DNA of 64,000 nt from Ferrovum sp. (GTDB taxonomy: Bacteria; Pseudomonadota; Gammaproteobacteria; Burkholderiales; Ferrovaceae): positions 1 through 64,000 of the forward strand of contig JAAGNR010000022.1 of NCBI GenBank assembly GCA_010435995.1, written 5' to 3'. Both the position numbers and the translations under genes were made by a program. This document shows, piece after piece, positions 44,419 through 52,823 of this stretch (positions within the stretch are counted from its first letter, which is position 1; each line of letters opens with the position of its first letter). A model generated the notes under the pieces. The model did not search any database and was not told the origin of the DNA. It saw nothing but the letters and a program-made list of their open reading frames with translations.

Positions 44419-47166
44419 GTGAAAAAATCTGTCCAGCGCACTCTGGAAACCCGTTTTCTCATTGGTTGGATCTTGGCCGCATGGGTATTGAGTTTCTTCC
44501 TCTGGGCCTATTGGTGGTTTGAATCCAACCAGAGTCACCTCAATCATGTGCGCCAGCGCGCGGCGCACCTTCAATATCTTGAAGAGGTTTTGTCAGACAG
44601 CCGGATAACCTTTGCCCATCAAATTCAGGAATGGAAAGACCTTCTATTGCGCGGAACTGACCCTCGGGCCTTTGAACATTACCTGGAAGGATTTGAAACA
44701 CAACATAACCAAGCTCAGATGCTGCTTGATCAGGCAGGGCACCTGGCGCTGCAAGAAAAACTGGGAAATTCTCAGGATCTTCTGCATCTGGCAGACGAAC
44801 ACCGCGCCTTATACCCCATCTATAAACGCGCCTTGTCATACTACAATTCGAACAACCCTTTGTCCTATGCCAAAGTCGATGCCTTGGTCCACGGCCTAGA
44901 TCGACATCTGCAAGGTCGGCTGGCAATCAATGCTGATCTGATTACTCATTATGTCTCGAGTGAAACACGGAATCTGGGCCTCACGGAATCTCTGGTGGTC
45001 ACTTTTGACCAGCCCTACCGCATTGCTCTGATTACCCTTCAATTGCTCGTCGTTGCCGCTTTTCTGCGACTCTACTGGCTCATGGAACAAGAAGATAAGG
45101 CTGGAAAACGCGCCAGCGTCATCATGGAATCCATCGGCGACTGCGTCATCGTTACCGACGAGAAAGGACATGTAGAATTTGTCAACCATCCCGCAATGCA
45201 CTTGTTGGGTCAATCCCACGACCAACTTCAAGGAAAACCCTTCAAGACTGTTTTTCCGATTTTCAATGCAACCACCGGATTACCCGCTGTTGACCCCGTA
45301 GAACGGGTATTGAAAGAAAAACGCGTCGTGGAATTGGAAAACCACACCCTATTGCGCCATCGCGATGGCCATGACACCCCCATTGAAGATTCTGCTGCCC
45401 CCATGTTTGGATCGGGTCAACAGTTGACAGGGGTGGTACTGGTTTTCCATGACATGACCCGACGCTATCAACTGCTCCAACAACTCAGGGAAGAACGCGA
45501 ACTTTTTCAATCCCTGTTCAATCAATCCAGCATTGGCATTGCCTATTGCTCCTTCCCCGAAGAAAAAATACAGATTTGCAACGCTGCCTTGGGCCAGATG
45601 ATTGGGGTGTCCTCTCCAGAACGCCTGCAGGGGCGAAAACTCGTTGAATTCATGGTTCATCCTTATACTCGCACAGCTCCAAGCCTTCCGGACTTTGGAC
45701 CGGGAGCAAGCCTACTTCACGCCAATTCGAGTCGCGAGGTTCTGGTTCTTAACGGCTTGGGACAACAACACTGGTATCACCAGACCGATACGCTAATTGT
45801 TTCAGAAGAAAAACCGCCCACACTGGTGTCTCTATGGATCGATATCCACGAACGCAAACAAGCCCAAAACAAGCTGGAATATTTTGCCTATTATGACGCT
45901 TTAACGGGCTTGGCAAACCGAACTTTGCTCAAAGATCGGGTAGATCAAGCCATTGCCCTGGCTCTCAGAAAAAGCTGGTCCTTCGCGCTGTTGCTTATTG
46001 ACCTAGATAACTTTAAGAGCATCAATGATACTCAGGGACATCCTGTTGGCGACCGCCTACTTCAGGCGATCTCATTCCGACTAAAAGGCATCATCCGCAA
46101 CGAAGACACCATTGCCCGTTTTGGAGGAGACGAGTTCGTGATTCTCCTCAATGACATCACCACACCTGAAGTGGAATCTTTGGCAAAGAAGCTGTGTACA
46201 ACGCTCATGCAATGCATTTCCGTAGATGACAATGAATTATTTATTACTCCCAGCGTCGGAATCAGTGTATTCCCAAGCCATGGAAATGACTTTGATTCCC
46301 TACTCCGGCGCGCCGATATGGCCATGTACCATGTCAAATCTTCCGGGAAGGCCTCCTATCGCTTATTTTCCACACCCATGGAGGACCAGCGTTCAGAGGA
46401 ATATGTGCTGGAAATGGATCTGCGCCACGCCCTGAAAGAGGGGGAATTTGAGCTCTACTTCCAGCCCAAGGTATCCCTCTCGGGACGCCGCATTCGCAGT
46501 GCCGAAGCCCTGATTCGCTGGAATCATCCCCAACGGGGACAAATCCTCCCCAATGATTTTATCCCCCTCGCAGAGCGCTCCGAACTGATCGATCTCATCG
46601 GTGAGTGGGTGATTCATCAGACCTGCCGTTTTCTCCATCAATGCCGACGTCGCGGATTCAACCAATTGCAACTGAGTTTCAACGCTTCGCCGCGGCAGTT
46701 GATGCGTGGCCCCCTTTTAATCGAGCATCTTCACCGAGCACTGGAAATTTTTGAAATCCCCGCCCATGCGCTCATCATGGAAATCACGGAGACAGCACTG
46801 ATGAACGATGCTTCCGTGCACACCGCACGGTTGATCAGTGAAATGGGAGTGCGTATTTCTCTGGATGATTTTGGAACCGGCTATTCCAGTTTGTCGTTAC
46901 TGCAAAAATTGCCGTTTTCCGCATTAAAAATCGATCGTTCTTTCGTCTCAGGTTTTCGTGACAACCCCACAGATAATACTCTGGTAAAAGCCGTCATCAG
47001 TATTGGCCTGGATCTCAGTCTGGAAATCGTGGCGGAAGGCATCGAACAGGAGGAACAAGCCCGTGTTCTGGAATCCTATGGCTGTCACTTGGGGCAGGGG
47101 TATCTTTTTGGCCGTCCCATGCCCGTTTCGGAATTTCTACTGCTTCTGGCCCAAGAAACCCTTTAG
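44419..47166 (+). CDS. Membrane PAS-PAS-GGDEF-EAL cyclic-di-GMP protein
   Basis: 915 residues from GTG. An N-terminal helix (LIGWILAAWVLSFFLWAYWW) and a second helix near 200-215 frame a periplasmic helical sensor domain. Two PAS domains follow (about 230-350 and 355-480), then GGDEF with intact RFGGDEF and an RxxD inhibitory site five residues before it (RNED), then EAL with EALIRW, ITETALMND, DDFGTGYSS and IVAEGIE. Both catalytic sites look intact, so it could make and degrade c-di-GMP. Its stop overlaps that of the convergent formyltransferase gene. Confidence 0.93.
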   Translation: MKKSVQRTLETRFLIGWILAAWVLSFFLWAYWWFESNQSHLNHVRQRAAHLQYLEEVLSDSRITFAHQIQEWKDLLLRGTDPRAFEHYLEGFETQHNQAQMLLDQAGHLALQEKLGNSQDLLHLADEHRALYPIYKRALSYYNSNNPLSYAKVDALVHGLDRHLQGRLAINADLITHYVSSETRNLGLTESLVVTFDQPYRIALITLQLLVVAAFLRLYWLMEQEDKAGKRASVIMESIGDCVIVTDEKGHVEFVNHPAMHLLGQSHDQLQGKPFKTVFPIFNATTGLPAVDPVERVLKEKRVVELENHTLLRHRDGHDTPIEDSAAPMFGSGQQLTGVVLVFHDMTRRYQLLQQLREERELFQSLFNQSSIGIAYCSFPEEKIQICNAALGQMIGVSSPERLQGRKLVEFMVHPYTRTAPSLPDFGPGASLLHANSSREVLVLNGLGQQHWYHQTDTLIVSEEKPPTLVSLWIDIHERKQAQNKLEYFAYYDALTGLANRTLLKDRVDQAIALALRKSWSFALLLIDLDNFKSINDTQGHPVGDRLLQAISFRLKGIIRNEDTIARFGGDEFVILLNDITTPEVESLAKKLCTTLMQCISVDDNELFITPSVGISVFPSHGNDFDSLLRRADMAMYHVKSSGKASYRLFSTPMEDQRSEEYVLEMDLRHALKEGEFELYFQPKVSLSGRRIRSAEALIRWNHPQRGQILPNDFIPLAERSELIDLIGEWVIHQTCRFLHQCRRRGFNQLQLSFNASPRQLMRGPLLIEHLHRALEIFEIPAHALIMEITETALMNDASVHTARLISEMGVRISLDDFGTGYSSLSLLQKLPFSALKIDRSFVSGFRDNPTDNTLVKAVISIGLDLSLEIVAEGIEQEEQARVLESYGCHLGQGYLFGRPMPVSEFLLLLAQETL

Positions 47167-48095
47167 CTTTCAAAGCGTGTACCAACCCCCCACCCCTGCT
47201 CTTCTGCAAGTATTCGGGCGTCGAGTTTCTTTCCTCCCTCCAACTTGGCACGGAGCACTTCGATCTGCCCACCTTGGGCGGTGATCAAAAACCCCTCTGC
47301 CGTCAACCCTGATAATTCTCCAATTTTCCCAGTAACCGCACCGAAAGTTCTAAAAAGTCGCTTGCGTGCTTCAAAAATCTGTAATTTTTTCCCGCTCCAA
47401 GTGGTCCAGGCGCCTGGGGCCGGATTACATCCGCGAATCAGGTTGTATACCCCATCCACATGTTGTGCCCAGTGGATTTGGGACTCGGCAGTGCGACACC
47501 AGCCTTCATAACTGGCCAGACTCTCATCCTGAACCTGTTCCCCATAAGTCCCTGAAACGACCTGTTCGGCCGCCTCCACCAATGCTTCTACCCCCAGAGG
47601 AAAGAGTTGGTCAAAGTAAATTGTACCCAACGTACTCTCAGGGCCGATAGGTACCTTTTTCTGCAAAACGATCGGACCTTCGTCCAACCCATCCGTGGGG
47701 CGGAATATGGTCAGCCCCGTTTCCTGATCCCCGCGAATGATGGGCCAATTGATGGAACTCGGACCACGATACCGTGGCAATAGAGAAGGATGATACTGGA
47801 TGGTTCCATGGGTCGGAATTGTAACAAATTCCTGTGGCGCAAATTGCAGGACAAACGCCATGATTCCAATATCCGGAGCCAATGCACGCATTTCATCCAA
47901 GGCTTCTGGCGCACGCAGATTAGGCAACTGAATCACCTTCACGCCTCTTTCCTGAGCGGCAAGACGCAAGGGGTCGGGTTTCCCTCCTTCTTTTTCTGGA
48001 GCACAAAACACGCCCAGAACCTGATCCCCTCGACCCAAAAAAGCCTCCAAAACGGCCTTACCAAAATCCTGCTGTCCGATGATAACGACCTTCAT
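47163..48095 (-). CDS. 10-formyl-THF hydrolase-like formyltransferase
   Basis: 310 residues, often annotated as methionyl-tRNA formyltransferase. It is closer to the N-terminal hydrolase domain of 10-formyltetrahydrofolate dehydrogenase: MKVVIIGQQDFGKAVLEAFL, GVFCAPEKEGGKPDPLRLAA, IQYHPSLLPRYRGPSSINW and DGLDEGPIVLQKK, followed by a C-terminal FMT-like subdomain. The catalytic histidine (YHPSLLP) and aspartate (GLDEG) are present. It starts inside the stop of the Frc-type gene (ATGA), so it most likely handles the formyl group of formyl-CoA or formyl-THF. Not the housekeeping fmt by context. Confidence 0.8.
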   Translation of the reverse strand: MKVVIIGQQDFGKAVLEAFLGRGDQVLGVFCAPEKEGGKPDPLRLAAQERGVKVIQLPNLRAPEALDEMRALAPDIGIMAFVLQFAPQEFVTIPTHGTIQYHPSLLPRYRGPSSINWPIIRGDQETGLTIFRPTDGLDEGPIVLQKKVPIGPESTLGTIYFDQLFPLGVEALVEAAEQVVSGTYGEQVQDESLASYEGWCRTAESQIHWAQHVDGVYNLIRGCNPAPGAWTTWSGKKLQIFEARKRLFRTFGAVTGKIGELSGLTAEGFLITAQGGQIEVLRAKLEGGKKLDARILAEEQGWGVGTRFES

Positions 48096-49333
48096 TTGGT
48101 GAAAGCTCCTTCCTGACGATGGCGCTCGATGGTTTCAGGAGACCATTGTAGAACTTCCTTCAAGATTTCTTCCGTATGTTCCCCCAGCAACGGAGAACGG
48201 GTAATTTCCACACGATTGTTCGAAAGCTTGATGGGCATCCCCACATTGTGCCAGGAGCCTCGTTCCGGATGATCCAGCGGGACATACATATCACGCAACC
48301 GGACATGCTCATCCTGAGCCAAATCATGAGTACTCATGATGGGACCGCAAGGAACATCCAGTTGATTGAGCAGCGCCATCAATTCCCGTTTGGTATATTG
48401 GGCCGCGAAAGACTCCAACAACTGCCACATCTGACTCTGATTTTTACGCCGTTCGGCTAAGGTAGAAAATCGCGGATCCTGAACCAAGGCATCACCACCG
48501 ATACGACGGGCCAATGCCTCCCACACGACTTCCTGTACCACGACATAAATATAGTCATTTGCACCACCGGGTTTACAGCGAATGGCATTGCCCAGTTGCC
48601 CCCCCCCTGAGTCGTTGCCACTGCGTGGGGCAGCATCACAATCCGCTGTAGATACGGAATATTCTGGCAGGGGGCCTCGTGTCAAGCGCTGGTGATCACG
48701 AAATTTCACGCGACAAAGATTCATCACGGCATCCATCATGGCCACTTCAACGAATTGCCCCCGCCCCGTCCGATGACGGGCTTGTAATGCCGCCAAAATT
48801 CCTATGGCCAAATGCAACCCAGTGCCGGAATCCCCAATTTGGGCTCCAGTCACCAAGGGAGGACCATCATTAAAGCCAGTGGTACTCATGGAGCCCCCCA
48901 TGGCCTGAGCCACATTCTCATAGGCCTTGAATTCCGCATAGGGACCAGTGGAACCGAAGCCCTTGATGGAAGCCATGATAATGCTGGGATTTTTGGCGTG
49001 AATCGATTCCCAGTTGTACCCCAAACGGTCCAGCACGCCCGGTCCAAAGTTTTCCATCACCACATCGCATTCCTGCAACAACCCTTCAAACACTGCTTTC
49101 CCAGCTGCGCTCTTCATATTGACCGTAATGGAGCGCTTATTGCAATTGAGCATGGTGAAATACAGGCTGTCGACCCCGGGCACATCACGCAGTTGCCCGC
49201 GCGTGATATCTCCTGTGGGGGGTTCAAACTTGATGACATCGGCGCCCAGCCAGGCCAACAATTGGGAAGCTGTGGGACCCGCCTGCACATGGGTCATGTC
49301 GAGAATGCGAATACCTGCCAATGCGTTATCCAT
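48092..49333 (-). CDS. frc: Class III CoA transferase, formyl-CoA:oxalate type
   Basis: 413 residues of the CaiB/BaiF family. It is very like formyl-CoA:oxalate CoA-transferase: LDMTHVQAGPTASQLLAWLG, SLYFTMLNCNKRSITVNMKS, MENFGPGVLDRLGY, catalytic aspartate in GAQIGDSGTGLH, and the glycine loop SGGGQLGN. At the position of Trp48 of the Oxalobacter enzyme it appears to have glutamine (TRGQLRD), which may alter acid specificity. It lies 23 bases after the ThDP enzyme gene and overlaps the formyltransferase gene. Confidence 0.9.
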   Translation of the reverse strand: MDNALAGIRILDMTHVQAGPTASQLLAWLGADVIKFEPPTGDITRGQLRDVPGVDSLYFTMLNCNKRSITVNMKSAAGKAVFEGLLQECDVVMENFGPGVLDRLGYNWESIHAKNPSIIMASIKGFGSTGPYAEFKAYENVAQAMGGSMSTTGFNDGPPLVTGAQIGDSGTGLHLAIGILAALQARHRTGRGQFVEVAMMDAVMNLCRVKFRDHQRLTRGPLPEYSVSTADCDAAPRSGNDSGGGQLGNAIRCKPGGANDYIYVVVQEVVWEALARRIGGDALVQDPRFSTLAERRKNQSQMWQLLESFAAQYTKRELMALLNQLDVPCGPIMSTHDLAQDEHVRLRDMYVPLDHPERGSWHNVGMPIKLSNNRVEITRSPLLGEHTEEILKEVLQWSPETIERHRQEGAFTK

Positions 49334-49356
49334 GGAGTGTTCCGTCGAATTTGAGG

Positions 49357-51042
49357 TTATTTGTACATGGTTTGGTTCATCGTACCGCTGGAATACTTCT
49401 CGCGATCAATGACCACATCCACCAAAGCAGGCTTGCCAGAATCTCGGGCTTGTTCCAACGCCGAACGAATGTCTGCTGGATCGGTGACACGAATTCCGAA
49501 ACCTCCCATGGCTTCGGCGAAACGGTCGAAACGCACATCTTCAAGAACGTTGCCCACATCCCCGCGTTCGGCCCCATATTTACGCGCCTGACCATAGCGA
49601 ATCTGGTTCCATGAAGCATTATTGCCAATCACTCCCACGAAGGGGAGTTTGTTCCGTACCATGGTTTCAAAATCAAACCCCGTCAGACCAAAAGAACCAT
49701 CGCCAAACAACACCACCACATCACGCTCCGGTTGCAATAACTTGGACGCCATGGCAAAACCCGTTCCCACACCCAATGTCCCCAAGGGACCAGGGTCCAT
49801 CCAGCCGCCTGGTTTGTGGGGCCGAACAATGGATCCCGAGAAAGTCACAATGTCCCCTCCATCCCCGATATACACCGTATCCTCCAACAAAAACTCATTG
49901 ATTTCGTGACACAGGCGAATGGGATGAATCGGGTTTGCGTTGGCATCGATGATGGCACGGTTTTTATCCTGTGAACGCGCTTCTTCCCCACGTAAAAGCT
50001 CAAGGAAAGGATCATGGCGCCGTGCCACATCCCCAGCAGAAGCCTCACACAAGGCATTCAGCACCGCCCGGATGTTGCCCACCAAGCCAATATCGAAATC
50101 GCGGTTGTACCCTACATTACGGTAATCCATGTCAAGGATAATGACCGTTGCCTTGGGGTTGAGACGACGTCCATAGCCCATACGGAAATCCAGCGGTGTC
50201 CCTGCCAGAAGAATGACATCCGCCTGGTCAAAGGCCGTCTTGCGCGACGGCATGAAACCGTAAGGATGATTGCGCGGCAATGTACCACGGGCTGCGCCAT
50301 TAACATACACCGGCATATTGAAATGACGGGAAAAACGGTCTATGGCGTCATGAGCGCGACAGGTTCGTGCCTGGGTACCAAATAACGCCACGGGACGCTC
50401 TGCCTTGGCTAAGGCTTCTGCCGCACGAGCAATTTCATTGGGATCCCCAATGAACTCGCCTTTGACGCGATAGTTCTTCGGAATACGCACCTTGGCCACA
50501 TCCACCCGCGCATCCAGAACATCATGGGGGATTTCCAGGTATCCCGGCCCTGGAGCGCCGTGAAACATTTCACGGATGGATTGTCCCATCATTTCAGCGC
50601 AGCGTTCCGTCGTCATTACCGTGGAAGAAAACTTGCTGATGGGGGCCATCATGGCCACATGGGGCAGATCCTGCAGTGCGCCCATGCGGTATTGTTTCAA
50701 GGGCCCGCCCCCCCCAATCAGGAGCATAGGGCTTTCGGCACGAAATGCATTGGCCACTCCGGTCACAGCATCGGTGGTTCCGGGTCCGGCCGTCACTACC
50801 GCACAACCCACCCCACCCGTGATCCGAGCAGCGGCATCAGCGGCATGGGCAGCTACCTGTTCGTGACGCACATCAACAATGCGAATGCCTTCATCCAAAC
50901 AACCGTTGTAAATGTCGATGATATGACCGCCGGAGATGGTGAAAATATGCTGTACCCCTTCCTGCTTCAGCATCTTGGCAACGATCTGCCCGCCACTCAA
51001 GGTTGGAGCATTTTCGGGGGTTGCAGCAGGACTTGTCTCCAT
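49357..51042 (-). CDS. ThDP-dependent oxalyl-CoA decarboxylase / 2-hydroxyacyl-CoA lyase family
   Basis: 561 residues with the three domains of ThDP lyases: pyrimidine-binding part with catalytic glutamate in VRHEQVAAHAADAAARITGG, central domain, and the pyrophosphate motif GDGSFGLTGFDFETMV...NN. The active-site loop reads MGALQDLPH, like MGAFQEFPQ of 2-hydroxyacyl-CoA lyase, and lacks the Tyr-Glu pair used by oxalyl-CoA decarboxylase. Either enzyme type releases formyl-CoA. GGAG precedes the ATG and a promoter lies upstream. Oxc is the usual annotation; the lyase reading fits the loop better. Confidence 0.85.
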   Translation of the reverse strand: METSPAATPENAPTLSGGQIVAKMLKQEGVQHIFTISGGHIIDIYNGCLDEGIRIVDVRHEQVAAHAADAAARITGGVGCAVVTAGPGTTDAVTGVANAFRAESPMLLIGGGGPLKQYRMGALQDLPHVAMMAPISKFSSTVMTTERCAEMMGQSIREMFHGAPGPGYLEIPHDVLDARVDVAKVRIPKNYRVKGEFIGDPNEIARAAEALAKAERPVALFGTQARTCRAHDAIDRFSRHFNMPVYVNGAARGTLPRNHPYGFMPSRKTAFDQADVILLAGTPLDFRMGYGRRLNPKATVIILDMDYRNVGYNRDFDIGLVGNIRAVLNALCEASAGDVARRHDPFLELLRGEEARSQDKNRAIIDANANPIHPIRLCHEINEFLLEDTVYIGDGGDIVTFSGSIVRPHKPGGWMDPGPLGTLGVGTGFAMASKLLQPERDVVVLFGDGSFGLTGFDFETMVRNKLPFVGVIGNNASWNQIRYGQARKYGAERGDVGNVLEDVRFDRFAEAMGGFGIRVTDPADIRSALEQARDSGKPALVDVVIDREKYSSGTMNQTMYK

Positions 51043-51105
51043 GGGGAATCTCCATCAGGTTATGCCCCCCATAATGGGAGCTGAAATAAAGTACGAAAAG
51101 GGTAA

Positions 51106-51134
51106 ATTATAGCCAACCCGTGATCTTTTGTCCG
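51106..51134 (-). promoter_or_regulatory. Sigma-70 type promoter of the formyl-CoA operon
   Basis: On the minus strand CGGACA and TATAAT are separated by exactly 17 bases, 63 bases before the ThDP enzyme ATG. A CCCAT-A-ATGGG inverted repeat (about 51067-51077) lies between the -10 and the start codon and could be an operator. This makes the three formyl-CoA genes an operon separate from the lpx-side genes. Confidence 0.7.
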
Positions 51135-51135
51135 A

Positions 51136-52020
51136 TCAGGCAGCGCCCGCCCCTTCATTGAGCGCTTTCAGAGCCAACCATAACGCACTGTGATCCAGTT
51201 CCGCCCCCCCTCCCTGCTCGACAAAATTACGGTAAAGTTGTGCCACCACGGAAGTCAAAGGCAACGCTATGCCATCTTCCCGCGCTGCCGTCAAAGCGCT
51301 GTCCAGGTCTTTGAGTTGGGTCCTGCAATGGGCTCCGGGGGTAAAATCTCCGCGCACCATGCGCTCTCCATGGAGTTCCAGAATGCGGCTTTCCGCAAAT
51401 CCTCCGCGAATCGCCGCCCGTACTGCAGATGGGTCTGCCCCCCCCGCCTCTGCCAGAATCAGTGCCTCTGCCACTGCTCCAATGGTCACTCCGACGATCA
51501 TCTGATTCGCCAGTTTGGTCAATGCCCCCGTTCCCGCCGGTCCCACTCGAGTCGCACGACCCAGCACCGCGAACAGGGGCCGAGCGCGCTCAAAAGATGT
51601 CATCTCCCCGCCCACCATGATGGCCAGGGTGCCGTCATGAGCCCCAACCACCCCACCGGACACGGGCGCATCCAGCGCTTCTATGCCCCGCACACTCAAT
51701 CGTTGAGCATGCTCCCGTGCCGTATCTGGCGGAATGGAACTCATATCAATCCATAAAGCTCCTGGACATAGTGCCTGCTCAACCCTTCCCTGAACCAGAA
51801 CTTCCGTCACCGCTGGCCCGTTCGCCAATAGCGCAATCACCCCTTCTGCATCAGCCACTGCCTCAGCCGCACTGGAACACGCCCGCGCCCCCAAATCCAC
51901 CAACGGTTGAGCCTTGGCTCCCGTCCGATTCCACACAGCCAAGGAATATCCCGCCGCCAACAAGCGCTGACCCACGGGAATGCCCATCAAGCCCGTTCCC
52001 AGCAAGGCGATGCGTTTCAT
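51136..52020 (-). CDS. Beta-hydroxyacid dehydrogenase, tartronate-semialdehyde reductase-like
   Basis: 294 residues. Rossmann start RIALLGTGLMGIPVGQRLLA, substrate motif DAPVSGGVVGAHDGTLAIMVGG, catalytic-lysine helix GTGALTKLANQMIVG and C-terminal GDFTPGAHCRTQLKDL with LDHSAL, as in GarR/GlxR. It reduces tartronate semialdehyde or a similar 3-oxo acid with NAD(P)H. It overlaps the trmH-family gene upstream (ATGA). Next to formyl-CoA genes it might serve C2/C3 acid metabolism, but no glyoxylate carboligase is in the window. Confidence 0.85.
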   Translation of the reverse strand: MKRIALLGTGLMGIPVGQRLLAAGYSLAVWNRTGAKAQPLVDLGARACSSAAEAVADAEGVIALLANGPAVTEVLVQGRVEQALCPGALWIDMSSIPPDTAREHAQRLSVRGIEALDAPVSGGVVGAHDGTLAIMVGGEMTSFERARPLFAVLGRATRVGPAGTGALTKLANQMIVGVTIGAVAEALILAEAGGADPSAVRAAIRGGFAESRILELHGERMVRGDFTPGAHCRTQLKDLDSALTAAREDGIALPLTSVVAQLYRNFVEQGGGAELDHSALWLALKALNEGAGAA

Positions 52021-52823
52021 ATTCCATCTCCTGATATTTTTTCTACTCGAACATGTTCTTGACGCTGACGCTCAAAAAGCACGACGGAGCCCGCCACAGC
52101 GGCATTCAAAGACTCCACCCCAGAAGCCATGGGAATATGAATTCGTTGATGCAAATGCTGGCTTACGGAGGCTGGTAGTCCCGCGCCTTCGTTACCCACG
52201 ATCAGCGCTACGGTCCCTGTCAGGTCGAGCCGATCATAACGCTGGGAGAGCTCCCTATCCATTCCGAGTATCTGCCCCTGATACTGGGGCAACCAGCTTT
52301 CCAACACCACGCTTTCATGAATCCGCAAATGAAAGTGTGCGCCCATGGCCGCCCGTAATACTTTAGGAGCCCAGGCTTGGGCCGATCCTACGGCCAAAAC
52401 CACATGTTCCATTCCTGCGGCTCTGGCAGAACGAAATAAGGTTCCGACATTTCCCGGGTCTTGCAATCCAGCCAGCACCAGACAAGGCTCGCAATCCGGC
52501 AGACTGCTGGCAGGTTCAGGCCAATCAATCAATGCTACAACCCCTACGGAGGCTTGTATGGATGAGATTTTCTCAAACAGTGCGTCCGCCACTCTCAGTG
52601 GCTTTGGCCACGCGAAGGGTGGATGAAGTGCGCAAACTTCCGGATGGTAGCAAGCTGATTCTGCCATCAACCACCCTTTGGGAACCCCGCCCTGGGCCAA
52701 ATAGACCTGTAACAAATGAATTCCCTCCAGCACCGTCATGCGTTCACGCCGGCGTTGGTGAGCGGACTCCCTCAGATGAGCCCAATGCCGCAGCACTGGG
52801 TGACTGGCAACGACAGAGCTCAT
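52017..52823 (-). CDS. TrmH/SpoU-family RNA methyltransferase
   Basis: 268 residues from the ATG that overlaps the rnhB stop (MSSVVASHPVLRHWAHL); the ORF track extends 19 codons further. An N-terminal substrate-binding domain precedes the knotted SPOUT domain with LAGLQDPGNVGTLFRSARAAG, ALIVGNEGAGLPASV and IPMASGVESLNAAVAGSVVLFE. It adds 2'-O-methyl groups to rRNA or tRNA from SAM; RlmB-like, exact target unknown. Confidence 0.9.
   Translation of the reverse strand: MSSVVASHPVLRHWAHLRESAHQRRRERMTVLEGIHLLQVYLAQGGVPKGWLMAESACYHPEVCALHPPFAWPKPLRVADALFEKISSIQASVGVVALIDWPEPASSLPDCEPCLVLAGLQDPGNVGTLFRSARAAGMEHVVLAVGSAQAWAPKVLRAAMGAHFHLRIHESVVLESWLPQYQGQILGMDRELSQRYDRLDLTGTVALIVGNEGAGLPASVSQHLHQRIHIPMASGVESLNAAVAGSVVLFERQRQEHVRVEKISGDGI

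Noticed and set aside
47163-48095. Housekeeping methionyl-tRNA formyltransferase (fmt)
   Set aside because: Sequence marks match the hydrolase domain of formyl-THF dehydrogenase better, and def/rsmB neighbours typical of fmt are absent.
49357-51042. Acetolactate synthase large subunit
   Set aside because: No small regulatory subunit gene is adjacent, and linkage to an Frc-type CoA transferase points to a CoA-ester substrate.
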